In this document: piece after piece, positions 45,181 through 55,023 of the stretch
Position numbering within the stretch: position 1 is the stretch's first letter
How the letters are laid out: every line of letters starts with the position of its first letter
Assembly: GCF_900143645.1 (NCBI RefSeq)
Contig: NZ_FRFD01000004.1
Coordinates: 186,001 to 250,000 of the forward strand
Source: Anaerocolumna xylanovorans DSM 12503
GTDB taxonomy: Bacteria; Bacillota; Clostridia; Lachnospirales; Lachnospiraceae
Direction of reading: 5' to 3'
DNA: 64,000 nucleotides
The notes under the pieces: generated by a model
The model's input: only the letters and a program-made list of their open reading frames with translations
The model's database searches: none
What the model was told of the DNA's origin: nothing
Position numbers and translations under genes: made by a program

Positions 45181-46665
45181 TTATTTCAGAATTTCCTCTA
45201 CAACCTTCTGCATTTCATCTTTCCTGCATATCCTGTTATGAAGCACTTTGGCACTACGTATTTCTTCTATTGCTGCCGGCACGGCTACCTTTGATATCCT
45301 GCTTAATTCATCTACCAGTTCAAAATCTCCCATGGTGCCGTATTTCGGATCAATTGCTTCCATAACGCTTCTGGTAAATTTATAAGGACTTGCCGTTGAT
45401 GCGATAATAGCTTTATTTGCATCCTGGCTTTTTTCTTTGTATCTGCTGTAAACAGATGCTCCTACTGCAGTATGGGTATCAATCACATAACCCTCCTTTT
45501 CGTATAAATCTTTTATCAGCTCTGCTGTCTGGCTTTCGCTGGCATACCCCCCAAGCACTCCGGTTATATTTCCTTTCATTTCTTTTGTTATCTCATACTC
45601 TCCCTCTTTCGTTAAGGAATTCATAAGGGCAAGTGTCTTATCACTGTCTTTTCCTGATGATAAGTATATCAGCCTTTCCAGATTGCTGGAGATTAGGATA
45701 TCCATGGAGGGTGAGGAGGTCAGAATGAATTCTCTCTTGCGGTTATAGATTCCTGTTTCAAGGAAATCAAACAGTACTTTATTTTCATTAGAGGCGCAGA
45801 TAAGCTTATCAAGAGGCAGTCCCATTTGTTTGGCATAGAAAGCCGCAAGGATATTGCCGAAATTACCGGTCGGCACTGCTGCATTTATCTTTTCCCCTTC
45901 CGAAATAACTCCTTTTCTTAACAGATTGCCATAAGCATATATATAGTAAACTATCTGCGGAACCAGGCGTCCGATATTAATAGAATTGGCGGAGGAAAAT
46001 ACATAACCTTTTGCTTTTAGATCTTCTGCCAGCTGCCTGTTATTAAACATGGCCTTGACACCGTTTTGGGCATCGTCAAAATTCCCTTCGATTCCAATAA
46101 CATAAGCGTTGTCACCCTTTTGTGTCACCATCTGCTTTTCCTGGATGGGACTTACACCGTCCTTGGGGTAAAACACAATTATCCTGGTTCCTTTGACATC
46201 TGCAAAGCCGGCAAGTGCAGCTTTTCCCGTGTCTCCTGAAGTTGCAGTCAGAATAACGATTTCATCGGTTACATTATTTTTTTTTGCTGCAGTGGTTAAT
46301 AAATGCGGCAATATAGATAATGCCATATCTTTAAAGGCAATTGTTGAGCCATGAAACAGTTCCAGATAGTATAAGCCTCCCGCTTCTTTTACAGGTGCTA
46401 TCTCTGCAGTGTCAAATTTCTCATCATAAGCATTGTCGATACAACTCTTAAGTTCTTCTTCCGTAAAGTCGGTGAAATATAACTTCATTACTTCATAAGC
46501 TGCCTGCTGATAGGTCAGTGTGCTTAATTCTTTCAGGCTTAGAGTCAGCTTTGGAATACTCTCCGGAACATAGAGTCCTCCGTCCTCTGCCAGCCCCTTT
46601 AATATTGCCTGGGATGCTGTTATGGGTGCTGCGTGGCTGCGGGTGCTTTGATATAAAAGATTCAT
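45181..46665 (-). CDS. thrC: Threonine synthase
   Basis: A PLP enzyme converting O-phosphohomoserine to threonine. The PLP Lys lies in FHGSTIAFKDMAL. Other motifs: ILTATSGDTGKAALAG (phosphate-binding SGDTG), IEGNFDDAQ and PTGNFGNILAAFYAKQMGLP. The N terminus STRSHAAPITASQAILKGLAEDGGLYVPE is typical of the longer threonine synthase subtype. 494 residues. The start is the ATG at 46665, five bases after GGAGGATATT. It stands alone, with its own promoter. Confidence 0.96.
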   Translation of the reverse strand: MNLLYQSTRSHAAPITASQAILKGLAEDGGLYVPESIPKLTLSLKELSTLTYQQAAYEVMKLYFTDFTEEELKSCIDNAYDEKFDTAEIAPVKEAGGLYYLELFHGSTIAFKDMALSILPHLLTTAAKKNNVTDEIVILTATSGDTGKAALAGFADVKGTRIIVFYPKDGVSPIQEKQMVTQKGDNAYVIGIEGNFDDAQNGVKAMFNNRQLAEDLKAKGYVFSSANSINIGRLVPQIVYYIYAYGNLLRKGVISEGEKINAAVPTGNFGNILAAFYAKQMGLPLDKLICASNENKVLFDFLETGIYNRKREFILTSSPSMDILISSNLERLIYLSSGKDSDKTLALMNSLTKEGEYEITKEMKGNITGVLGGYASESQTAELIKDLYEKEGYVIDTHTAVGASVYSRYKEKSQDANKAIIASTASPYKFTRSVMEAIDPKYGTMGDFELVDELSRISKVAVPAAIEEIRSAKVLHNRICRKDEMQKVVEEILK

Positions 46666-46706
46666 AATATCCTCCATTATAAGCGGATTTAACCGATTTT
46701 CGTTGT

Positions 46707-46735
46707 ATTATAACATGTTTCATACTGATACACAA
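46707..46735 (-). promoter_or_regulatory. thrC: Sigma-A promoter of thrC
   Basis: On the minus strand TTGTGT, 17 bp, TATAAT, about 42 bases before the start codon. The terminator of the upstream gene lies just ahead of it. Confidence 0.75.
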
Positions 46736-46756
46736 TACTTTGCTAAAGTGAATTGC

Positions 46757-46790
46757 AAAACAAAAAGGATGTTAAAAAACATCCTTTTGC
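46757..46790 (-). terminator. Terminator of the SleB-type hydrolase gene
   Basis: Stem AAAAGGATGTT/AACATCCTTTT with a four-base loop, running into TTTTTGTTTTG on the minus strand. Confidence 0.88.
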
Positions 46791-46801
46791 ATTTCCTGCT
46801 A

Positions 46802-47749
46802 TTATTTGAAAAACTCGTGCCCGCCGTATTTAAACAGGAATTTTAAATGGCGGTCAAACCAGCTCATGCTGTTTTTATCGGCTCTTATTCTTGCCGAGAA
46901 ATACAAGGCACCATGGGAATAATCTTCCCCATTAAGTACTCGCCTGATGGCTTTTTTGGTACCCTCCGATACTTTTACGGAATAATATCTTCCATCCTTT
47001 ATCGGGGAAAACTGATAGGTATGTCCGTCCTTTTGGAATACGACATCTTTTACCGTATCAGGAAAATCCTTATTGCTAACTCTGTTCAGGATGACATTTG
47101 CAACCAGCATCTTACCCTTCACATCTTCTCCGGTTGCTTCAGCTTCTACGATTCTTTGAAGAACTTCTATTTCTCCATTACTTAATTTGACTTTATATTC
47201 TGTCTTCTTTACGGTATTTTTTGCTTCCTGCCTGACTGTTTTTTTCGTTTCAGTTGAAGCCGCTTCTGTATTTTTAGTCTTTTCTTTGGTCGAACTACTA
47301 TCAACCCTACTCTTTGCAGTTGCCTGTACTGCTTCTTTTAAAGTTGTATTTTCTTTTGCAACAACTGTCTTAGAATCGCTATGTGCTGTTATTATCGCTT
47401 TATTTTTGAAGGGAATATAAGGATTTACACACTGGATACCATAAGCCTCTAAACCGCTTTGTACGAGCTCTGCCTTTTTATAAATAACCGGATTCGTTCG
47501 TACAATTGCTTCTATCGCTGTTTCTTCCCCTATCCCGTTTGCCTTTCCATTTAAGTTTCCTGAAGTATATACAGGAGCCTTTTGTATGGATGAATGCTCG
47601 TAGATAGTATCCGGGCTTAAGATTAAAAAGCTCGTAACTGCTATATAAAGAACAGCCGCTGCAATTACTGCTTTATTTTTTCCGGATAGAGGTATCATTG
47701 CCTTTACCGGCTTAAAAGCCCTTTGAAGAAACGAGTGTATTTTTAGCAT
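46802..47749 (-). CDS. SleB-type cell wall hydrolase (Hydrolase_2), membrane-anchored
   Basis: 315 residues. An N-terminal membrane helix (about 26-45) is followed by a low-complexity Lys/Thr/Glu-rich linker of about 140 residues and a C-terminal Hydrolase_2 domain (about 188-315) with GEIEVLQRIVEAEATGE (catalytic Glu region), VANVILNRVSN, YQFSPIKDGRYY and GALYFS. The family includes the spore-cortex lytic transglycosylase SleB and its relative CwlJ. No peptidoglycan-binding domain is present, unlike in SleB itself. Role could be germination or vegetative wall turnover. Confidence 0.88.
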   Translation of the reverse strand: MLKIHSFLQRAFKPVKAMIPLSGKNKAVIAAAVLYIAVTSFLILSPDTIYEHSSIQKAPVYTSGNLNGKANGIGEETAIEAIVRTNPVIYKKAELVQSGLEAYGIQCVNPYIPFKNKAIITAHSDSKTVVAKENTTLKEAVQATAKSRVDSSSTKEKTKNTEAASTETKKTVRQEAKNTVKKTEYKVKLSNGEIEVLQRIVEAEATGEDVKGKMLVANVILNRVSNKDFPDTVKDVVFQKDGHTYQFSPIKDGRYYSVKVSEGTKKAIRRVLNGEDYSHGALYFSARIRADKNSMSWFDRHLKFLFKYGGHEFFK

Positions 47750-48370
47750 ATATACATCCTCTTTTCTTTCTTGATCTTACTCCAATAAAATATCGCCTTT
47801 GTTATTCTATTGTCATAATAGTTTATGGACCGTAAAACTACTTAAAAGAACCACAGGCATTGCTTCTCTTAAAAGCTTCTCATGCATTATATCATTAAGC
47901 CTTTTACTGTCAATAACTCTATGCAAAGTTTGGAAGATACGTTAAATTAAACTGGGGTTTTCTTCCTGCCGGCGTCTTTATGCATAATTTATTACACGTT
48001 AGAACCTATACTTTTTGGTGATTACACACAAACAAATTTTAACTAAATGTTAAGGAGTTATTAAATATTTTGTTCCATTCTTGGAGATTTATACATCAAA
48101 ATCCTATTTTCTTTTATACTTTTTCCGAAATGGCCTGTTTTTATCTGATTTCATGCCATTTATTTTATTACACACTTGTTACATCGCGAAATATTTATGT
48201 AACATTTTAATCATTCCACTTTTGCCAGCTTTCTTCTTATCCTTGGCTTTCTGCAAGACTTCTTTTCATTTCTTTTCTTTTCCTATTTTCTATAGAAATA
48301 GAACATGTATATTGATTTTACCGGTTATTTTTTATAGAATACAATCAGATGATTTATAAGAGACCAGGAG
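47750..48370. other. Spacer of about 620 bp
   Basis: AT-rich, with no supported gene. A plus-strand frame at 48081-48359 is very Phe/Leu-rich and has no ribosome site, so I leave it out. No strong hairpin or repeat is seen. Confidence 0.55.
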
Positions 48371-48379
48371 GTGGATTCT

Positions 48380-49213
48380 TTGCTTGAATACCCCGGAGTT
48401 ATAAAAGCATATAAAAAGAATGGCAATTGTTATTACCGTGCCAGTATTACCTATCAAAATAAGCATATAAGTCTTGGGAGTTATGAGAATGCAAGACAAG
48501 GCAACTGCGCTTACGAAACCGCACTCTTGCTTGTCAGAGAGAAAAAATACAGCCTTATGGATTATACCAAAGATATGGCTCTTGATTTTGAGAAGTGGGT
48601 TATTCTTATAAATTTCAGAGATAACGGGATTTACATTAAGAATCCTATCTATTTAAAAAAGAATTACTTCTTATATTATATAAGTAAGGATATCTACTTT
48701 TTATTTGATACGGATGATTTGTTTTATTACGGACATCATAAAATTATGATGCGGGGCGGACATCTTTTTGTTTCCGATTATGGCATGCAGGTAAATATCC
48801 TTTCCCGTTACGGTATTAAAAATTACGCCACGGCCGGCAAAGATTATCTCTTTGTTAACGGGAATGAACGGGATATGCGCTATAGCAATATCAAAGTCAT
48901 TAACCATTACCACGGTGTGTATAGCTCTATCCATAAAGGACTTCCCTGCTATACAGCTAAAATCCATATTCAAGGGGATTATCTTATAGGACATTATCCA
49001 AGCGAGAAGGAAGCTGCCATAGCGTATAATAAGGCTGCCGATACTTTAAAACAGAACGGTTTTCAGAAGAATTTTCCCGTCAATTATATTAATGATGCCG
49101 ATGAAATTGAATATGCCAAGCTTTATCACAGCCTAAGGATTTCAAAAAGCATAAGAAGATTTGCAGAAAATTTAGGTACTAAAGCTACTATAAAGAATTT
49201 CAAAAAAAATTAA
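48380..49213 (+). CDS. AP2-domain protein with vestigial HNH-like region
   Basis: About 277 residues. Both ends resemble AP2/ERF DNA-binding domains: near residues 4-60, YPGVIKAYKKNGNCYYRASI and YENARQGNCAYETALLL; near 175-240, YHGVYSSIHKGLPCYTAKI and HYPSEKEAAIAYNKAAD. Between them, YLFVNGNERDMRYSNIKVIN looks like the core of an HNH endonuclease (DHINGNxxDNRxxNLRVV), but the catalytic His is replaced by Phe. It is probably a domesticated HNH-AP2 mobile-intron-type protein that now only binds DNA (inference). I choose the TTG at 48380, with AGGAGGTGG five bases upstream; a GTG at 48371 lies inside that ribosome site. A terminator follows. Confidence 0.72.
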   Translation: MLEYPGVIKAYKKNGNCYYRASITYQNKHISLGSYENARQGNCAYETALLLVREKKYSLMDYTKDMALDFEKWVILINFRDNGIYIKNPIYLKKNYFLYYISKDIYFLFDTDDLFYYGHHKIMMRGGHLFVSDYGMQVNILSRYGIKNYATAGKDYLFVNGNERDMRYSNIKVINHYHGVYSSIHKGLPCYTAKIHIQGDYLIGHYPSEKEAAIAYNKAADTLKQNGFQKNFPVNYINDADEIEYAKLYHSLRISKSIRRFAENLGTKATIKNFKKN

Positions 49214-49293
49214 AAAAAATATTACCTTTTTTCATTTTATATGTTATAATAAATCCATATTATTCTTCTTCCATTTTCATATTCCAGAAAATT

Positions 49294-49327
49294 GCCATCG
49301 GTTACTGATTTTTCAGGGACCGATGGC
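49294..49327. terminator. Bidirectional terminator
   Basis: GCCATCGGT/ACCGATGGC, 9-bp perfect stem with a 16-base loop, T-rich (TATTTTATTCTT) on the plus side. It lies between the convergent AP2 and ABC permease genes. Confidence 0.75.
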
Positions 49328-49337
49328 TATTTTATTC

Positions 49338-50282
49338 TTATTTATTCGCCACTTTCTTTTTTGTGTTTTGCTTTTTATGCTTAATTCTTTCCTTATTCCC
49401 TTTTAAGGGATTTAATATAGCTGCTGCCGATAGCAGCAGAATTACCGCTATCACTATCTGAATTACGGTACTAAACAAAAGCCAGTGTTCATTCAGCACC
49501 TCTGGAAGATTCCCATATTTCTCATACAAACTTGCCAGTGTTCTTCCTGTACTCGCCTGTCCTTTCAAAATAGACAGATAAGTTACAATAGGATTGACCA
49601 ATAACAGCAGCATCCAGTTTCCGATATCTGCCTGTATGGCTGTAACAGTATCTCCTGCATGGTTCAAATGCATCTGATCCAGAAAATGTATACCCCAGAC
49701 TGCCCCAAAAGTTCCAAGGCAAAGCAGTAACACTGTTCCATAGGCAGCAACTGTAGCGGAAGTCGACTTTTTTAATAATGCGGAGAAAAATATACCGATG
49801 CTTCCCAGGTAAATGGCTGTTTCCAGAATTAGCAGCAGAAACTCTGCCAAATCCCGCAGGGTTATCCCCCCAATAGAAAAGACCAGTGCAATTACCGGAA
49901 GGCTTGAAAAAGCAAGCAGGAGCATCATACTTATAGAAGCCACTAATTTCCCTCTGATAATAGAACCTGGTGTTAACTTTGTGGTAAGAAGTATCTCGAG
50001 AGTCTGCCTTTCCTTTTCTCCCGATATGGCTCCGGCTGTTACTGCCGGCACCACTAAAAGAAGCAGAAAAAACTCTACCCCGGTTATAATGGAATAAATC
50101 TCAAGGATGGCAGAATATTCCACATTATTACCGATTTTCTGCTGATATTCAAAGGACAGATACAGAGCAAAAAGGCCAAAGAGGGAAAGCAGTCCGTTAA
50201 CGGCAAAGATTATAACATAAGTTCTTAAGCTTCTTGCAGTAGTCCGCAATTCCTTCTGATATACCGGATTCAAACGAAGCAT
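49338..50282 (-). CDS. ABC transporter permease (ABC-2 type)
   Basis: About 314 residues with six or so helices; PVYQKELRTTARSLRTYVII at the N terminus and GAISGEKERQTLEILLTTKLTPGSIIRGK between helices two and three are characteristic of ABC-2/NatB-like permeases. The C terminus is very Lys-rich. Start at 50282, with AGGAGGAG upstream, follows the ATPase stop by one base. It is the last gene of the two-component/ABC operon. Confidence 0.87.
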   Translation of the reverse strand: MLRLNPVYQKELRTTARSLRTYVIIFAVNGLLSLFGLFALYLSFEYQQKIGNNVEYSAILEIYSIITGVEFFLLLLVVPAVTAGAISGEKERQTLEILLTTKLTPGSIIRGKLVASISMMLLLAFSSLPVIALVFSIGGITLRDLAEFLLLILETAIYLGSIGIFFSALLKKSTSATVAAYGTVLLLCLGTFGAVWGIHFLDQMHLNHAGDTVTAIQADIGNWMLLLLVNPIVTYLSILKGQASTGRTLASLYEKYGNLPEVLNEHWLLFSTVIQIVIAVILLLSAAAILNPLKGNKERIKHKKQNTKKKVANK

Positions 50283-50283
50283 G

Positions 50284-51210
50284 TTATGTCTCCTCCTCAT
50301 GGGTTATTTGCAGGAACAATGTTTCTAAGCTGCTCTCTTCTCTGGAAAAGGAGGATATTACTCCGCCTGCCTGGATAATGGAACCTAAAAGGGCTGCCTC
50401 ATCCTCTTCTTTTCCTGAAAACAGCAGCGTAACTACATTATCCAAAATGGTAATCTTCCTTGTATAGGGATTTTCCTTAATTATTCTTATTATAGTTTCC
50501 TGATTATCAACCATTTTAAGAACCAGCGGCCTGGAATTCCCTCTTGCAGATGTTATTTCTTCCATAGAGCCTGATATCACTAACTTTCCTTTTTCAATGA
50601 TTCCCGCATGGGTGCAAACCTGGACAAGTTCCGGGAGAATATGTGAGCTGATAAGTATAGTTTTGCCTTCACCGGAAAGTCTCTTAAGAATATCTTTCAT
50701 AAGCACCCTCGCCCTGGGGTCAAGACCGGAAGCCGGTTCATCCAGTATCAGAAGCTTTGGCCCATGTACCAGGCACCTTGCAAGGCAAAGTCTTTGTTTC
50801 ATCCCTCTGGACATAGTATCCACATAGCTTTCATACTGTTCTTTTAGCTGAACAGTATCTAAAAGCTCCATGCACAGCTTTCTTGCTCCCTTCCCATTTA
50901 TACCATAGATGGATGCATAGAACTCCATGTACTCAATCGCTTTCAGATTATCATACACACCGAAAAAGTCCGGCATGTAACCAATTTTCTTCTTTAATTC
51001 CTTATTATTTTCCAGCGCACTGACTCCATCCACCCACACTTCTCCCGAGTCCGCTTTTAACAGTCCTGCACAGATTTTCATGGTCGTGGTCTTCCCTGCC
51101 CCATTGGGCCCTACAAAACCGTATATCTCACGCTCTCTGATGTTTAAATTCAGATTATTAAGTGCTGTGTATTTGCCGAATTTCTTAGTCAGATTATTTA
51201 TTGTTAACAC
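50284..51210 (-). CDS. ABC transporter ATPase
   Basis: 308 residues. It has Walker A GPNGAGKTT, signature MSRGMKQRL, Walker B KLLILDEPASGLD and H-loop ISSHI, plus an extra C-terminal region of about 90 residues typical of NatA/CcmA-like exporters. Start is GTG behind AAGGAGG, inside the 3' end of the preceding gene (17-bp overlap). Partner of the permease downstream. Confidence 0.93.
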   Translation of the reverse strand: MLTINNLTKKFGKYTALNNLNLNIREREIYGFVGPNGAGKTTTMKICAGLLKADSGEVWVDGVSALENNKELKKKIGYMPDFFGVYDNLKAIEYMEFYASIYGINGKGARKLCMELLDTVQLKEQYESYVDTMSRGMKQRLCLARCLVHGPKLLILDEPASGLDPRARVLMKDILKRLSGEGKTILISSHILPELVQVCTHAGIIEKGKLVISGSMEEITSARGNSRPLVLKMVDNQETIIRIIKENPYTRKITILDNVVTLLFSGKEEDEAALLGSIIQAGGVISSFSREESSLETLFLQITHEEET

Positions 51211-53818
51211 TCTGCCCTGCCTCCTTCCAATAGGATATATGCGGAAGAACCACCTGGTAATTCTGTATGGCGTTTTCCTGCCGGAAGCGCACGGTTAATA
51301 CATTATTATCGGTCAAATATTTTGAGGCATCGATTTCTGTGTCATAATTATCTGTAAAAACCTCTTCATATTTCCCTGTGTCAACATTCAAAAAATATAC
51401 TGTCCCATTAAAGTTCTGGGTATATTTACTGTTTCCCTTCAAATTCTGATTCTTCAAAAACGTAAAGCTCTCTATCTTTTCTTTTTCCGGGAACTGATAG
51501 GATAACAGCATGCTGTCATTTACCATATAGCGGCTGGTATAATAGGTTCCCATACTGCTGCCCTCCAACTGGATATAAGGATCAATACTGCATACGAATT
51601 CTTTTTCCTCTGACTGCTTATTAACGGCAACGGGTATTTTTATAATTTCGGTTCCCGCCACCTGCATCAGAGAAGCAAGCTGGGAAAGGAATTCATCGCC
51701 TTCCCCTTCTCTGTTTTGTATGTTGAATTGTTTATAGCTAATAAGGCAATCAGTAAAACATCCCTGTGAATAATTATTTTCTATTACATTCCTTATCAGC
51801 AGGTTCAGTCTTATATTTTCATTGCGGTTCTTTCCTTCCTCCTGCAACCCTGTCAGGTCTTTTATCAAAGAAGTATCATACAGGTCATCAATCGAATTCA
51901 GATAATAGCCGGAAACATTTTTTAAGGTTATAGTCTCACCCTTCTTGATCTCTCCGATATTTATCAGGTGTTCGTCACACAGCAATATGGCAGTGCTTAT
52001 AGTGTAATCAAGATTATTCTGTATCGTTCCGCTTATACCGTCTCCCGTATGGCTTAGCTTACACAAAAGCTTTCCTTTTTGTTCCTCCGTTTTAAAATCC
52101 CCCTGAAAGTAAACGGGTGAAAAGGCTGTATTATCTGTAACCTGTAATTTCACACCGCTGCTGTCAAACTGTATAACTTTTTTAACGTTATTATAATTGA
52201 CAAATGCTTGCTTCATCCCATAGTTATGAGCATAGGGATTAGCATCACTTATTTCTGTAAGCGGAAATCTTCTGGTAAGATTCAACGCATAGTCATAGTT
52301 ATTCGGCATTCTTAAGGCCACCTCTATCCTATCCATACCTGCTTGCGTATAATCCTTTATCCGCAGGTAATCTGCATACGGTTTTGTAATCCTTGTTCCT
52401 GTTCCCGTAATAAAGATAATCAACGCAAATATCACTGACAACACAGATACTGCCAACAGACCGTAACCCTGCTTCTTTTTCCTTCTTAGGCACAGATAAG
52501 TCAATGGCCCGGAAAGGAATAAATACAAGAGTATTATAATAATGTACATATAAGTAGCCGGAACTTTCTTATACTTTAGGGAGGCTATATTACTAATCTG
52601 GCCGTCATTCATGTACCAGCCATAATATTCATTGTCCAGCTGGTTTCGTTTTATCTCACTGATATTTTCCGCTATCTGCCGGATAATAGAAAGACCCATT
52701 GTCTGTTGTTTCTTATCTAATCCAATGTCAAAAGCGATTAGTTCTACTTTTCCATATCTTTTTTTGGAACAAAGCATCAGTGTACTTTTGTTTTCTCTTA
52801 CCAGATTAATTCCATTATCAAGAGAAATACCTGCTATCTGTTTTGTTACCGTTTGAGTCTTAAGTGCTGCTATTTCTTCCTCTGACCATTCCTCCAGGCC
52901 GTATTCCGGATAAAGATTTACAGCCTCTGATAACAGATTGGTATTGCTGTCGGAAAGCTTTTGAGAATTCCTTTCTATAAGTTCCTGATAGAAAAGCCTT
53001 CTGCCTTTTTGGTAGTCCAGAATATACTGTTTTAAGACCTTTAAGTCATTACCGGATGTCAAAAAGCTTATATTTTCCTGTTCTTTCCTGCTGCCTATCG
53101 TTACCCCAAAGTCCTGTCCGAACACTGCCTTGATTTCTTTATCATATGCACCTGCTGTAAGAACCAGGGTGCCTCCCCCATAAACCCATTCCTTTATAGC
53201 TTCCGTCTGTCCGCTGCTAAGCTTTGATACATCGAAATCATTTATAATTAGTACATCCAGTAAATCCAGTCCCCGATAATTCTCTGTGATCATATCGGCA
53301 GTAAGGTAAAAGGGCTTAAGATTCAGGCTGCCCAGGTAAGATAATGCCTCTTTGTTATCCGTTAATACACCTGCATAAATGGTCTTGTCATAATTTCCAA
53401 AGGTCAGCCTAAACTTATGCTCTAATACCTCCTTCTTTTTCTTATTCAACAGCTTTACCTGGAGGTATCCTGTATCATCAATGATGGGGATAATCAGAGA
53501 TACCCTTTTACTCTTTCCTGCTTCCACTGTGAACTTTTCCGTATAAAGAGCATTGTCCTTGGATTTTGGTATCAGACACTCAAAGCTTCCGGTAAATTCT
53601 TTTTCCCCGTTATTCTGAATATTTCCCGTTACATTTACATATCTGCCGTATTTTACGGTATTATCGTATCCATAGCTTACCAAAAGACTTAAGTTATCTT
53701 CTTTATCTGTTAACAAATCTGCCTGTGTATTCTCCTTTGCCTGTACCGGAAAAGGCAGGAACAAAAGGATGGAAAGGCATATAGTAAGTACTGACAGAAA
53801 AATGTTTCCTTTTCTCAT
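51194..53818 (-). CDS. Large secreted/membrane protein of an ABC transporter operon
   Basis: 874 residues. Signal peptide (1-27); a beta-rich N-terminal part (about 45-140); a class-I glutamine-amidotransferase-like fold (about 145-250) with LLDVLIINDFDVSKLSSGQ and VYGGGTLVLTAGA; two membrane helices (about 422-444 and 453-472); and a further C-terminal region of about 400 residues of beta type. Proteins with this layout accompany ABC-2 transporters in Firmicutes; function is not known. Translationally coupled at both ends (4-bp overlap with the kinase gene, 17-bp with the ATPase gene). Confidence 0.75.
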   Translation of the reverse strand: MRKGNIFLSVLTICLSILLFLPFPVQAKENTQADLLTDKEDNLSLLVSYGYDNTVKYGRYVNVTGNIQNNGEKEFTGSFECLIPKSKDNALYTEKFTVEAGKSKRVSLIIPIIDDTGYLQVKLLNKKKKEVLEHKFRLTFGNYDKTIYAGVLTDNKEALSYLGSLNLKPFYLTADMITENYRGLDLLDVLIINDFDVSKLSSGQTEAIKEWVYGGGTLVLTAGAYDKEIKAVFGQDFGVTIGSRKEQENISFLTSGNDLKVLKQYILDYQKGRRLFYQELIERNSQKLSDSNTNLLSEAVNLYPEYGLEEWSEEEIAALKTQTVTKQIAGISLDNGINLVRENKSTLMLCSKKRYGKVELIAFDIGLDKKQQTMGLSIIRQIAENISEIKRNQLDNEYYGWYMNDGQISNIASLKYKKVPATYMYIIIILLYLFLSGPLTYLCLRRKKKQGYGLLAVSVLSVIFALIIFITGTGTRITKPYADYLRIKDYTQAGMDRIEVALRMPNNYDYALNLTRRFPLTEISDANPYAHNYGMKQAFVNYNNVKKVIQFDSSGVKLQVTDNTAFSPVYFQGDFKTEEQKGKLLCKLSHTGDGISGTIQNNLDYTISTAILLCDEHLINIGEIKKGETITLKNVSGYYLNSIDDLYDTSLIKDLTGLQEEGKNRNENIRLNLLIRNVIENNYSQGCFTDCLISYKQFNIQNREGEGDEFLSQLASLMQVAGTEIIKIPVAVNKQSEEKEFVCSIDPYIQLEGSSMGTYYTSRYMVNDSMLLSYQFPEKEKIESFTFLKNQNLKGNSKYTQNFNGTVYFLNVDTGKYEEVFTDNYDTEIDASKYLTDNNVLTVRFRQENAIQNYQVVLPHISYWKEAGQSVNNK

Positions 53819-55023
53819 ATCATTACCTCTCCCTGCTTAGGCAGGCTGACTAAAAAGACCGTTCCGTTATAATCACTGCGTGCCTTAATGCTTCCGCCAT
53901 GCATTTCAATGATATTCTTAGCAATGGCTAAGCCTAAGCCTGTACCTCCCGTTTCATTGGAACGCGATTCCTCCAAGCGGTAAAAGCGTTCAAATATCGC
54001 CTCCAGGTCTTTTTCCGGTATCAGTTTTCCATAATTCACAACAGATATGTTAATCAGTGTCTTATCTGCTAAAATATCTATCTGTATACTTTTCCCGTCC
54101 CTGCCGTATTTTATGGCATTGTCAATAAGATTTGCAAAAGCTCTGGCCAAAAGATTCCCATCTCCAAACACAAAAACAGAAGAAGTATTTGTGGTGAATT
54201 CATATTGGAGGTCATTTTCCTGAAAACTTGGGTAGAATTCATCTGCAAGCTGTTCTATAAACTTAACCACATCGATATCGCTGCATTCAAGAGCCACTTC
54301 ACCGGAACTGAATTTCGTATAGGCAAATAAATCCTCTATCAGCTTTTCCAGCCTCTTGGATTTGGTATAGGCAATTTCTACATAATGCTTTTTTACATCG
54401 GAAGAAATGGCATTTTTCCCACGAACAAGATCAAGATAACCGATAATCGAGGTAAGTGGTGTCCGAAGATCATGTGCCACACTGGTAATTAACTGGTTTT
54501 TCGTACTTTCGCTCTTTCTCTCGTTCTCTATTATCCTCCTGATGTCTCCTCCCATCTGGTTAATCTTGTCCGCAATAAGGGCAAATTCGTCATCATTATC
54601 AATGGTTATCCTGGTATCGAAGTTACCGGAGGAAATAGCAGTAATACCGCCGGCTATTCTTTCAATATAAATCGCAAATTTTCTGGAAAGAAGAAGAAAA
54701 TACGCCATAAACAGGACAATTCCAAAAACCAGCGCAATTACTATGACCATACCTATCATTCCCCGCGTAGGTCCTCCCTCAAGCCTTGGGCGAAAGCTGC
54801 CCTCTGCCGGAAGCTGATTGTACAGACTGTTATTATGAACTATACCACTGCCATTTACCTGGGGTATCTCTCCAAGTACTCTATCGGAATTTCCATTTGC
54901 TACATGGTAGATAATATAGATTCCAAAAACTATGACTGCTTCCGTAAGAAGTGCATAAACAAGGCTTAACAGGCTATATAGAACTATTTCAAAGCGAAAA
55001 CTCTTAAATATACTATTTTTCAA
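53815..55023 (-). CDS. Sensor histidine kinase
   Basis: 402 residues. Two membrane helices (about 13-39 and 90-112) enclose a short external loop of about 50 residues; HAMP (about 113-165); HisKA with the phosphoacceptor His184 in SVAHDLRTPLTSIIGYLD; HATPase with NLIDNAIKYGRDG (N box) and GGTGLGLAI (G box). The small sensor loop suggests sensing within or near the membrane, as in kinases that respond to envelope stress or peptide antibiotics (inference). Start is TTG; it overlaps the response-regulator gene. Confidence 0.92.
   Translation of the reverse strand: MKNSIFKSFRFEIVLYSLLSLVYALLTEAVIVFGIYIIYHVANGNSDRVLGEIPQVNGSGIVHNNSLYNQLPAEGSFRPRLEGGPTRGMIGMVIVIALVFGIVLFMAYFLLLSRKFAIYIERIAGGITAISSGNFDTRITIDNDDEFALIADKINQMGGDIRRIIENERKSESTKNQLITSVAHDLRTPLTSIIGYLDLVRGKNAISSDVKKHYVEIAYTKSKRLEKLIEDLFAYTKFSSGEVALECSDIDVVKFIEQLADEFYPSFQENDLQYEFTTNTSSVFVFGDGNLLARAFANLIDNAIKYGRDGKSIQIDILADKTLINISVVNYGKLIPEKDLEAIFERFYRLEESRSNETGGTGLGLAIAKNIIEMHGGSIKARSDYNGTVFLVSLPKQGEVMI

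Noticed and set aside
48081..48359. 92-codon hydrophobic plus-strand frame before the AP2 gene
   Set aside because: Phe/Leu-rich from T-rich DNA, no Shine-Dalgarno sequence, and not coupled to the next gene.
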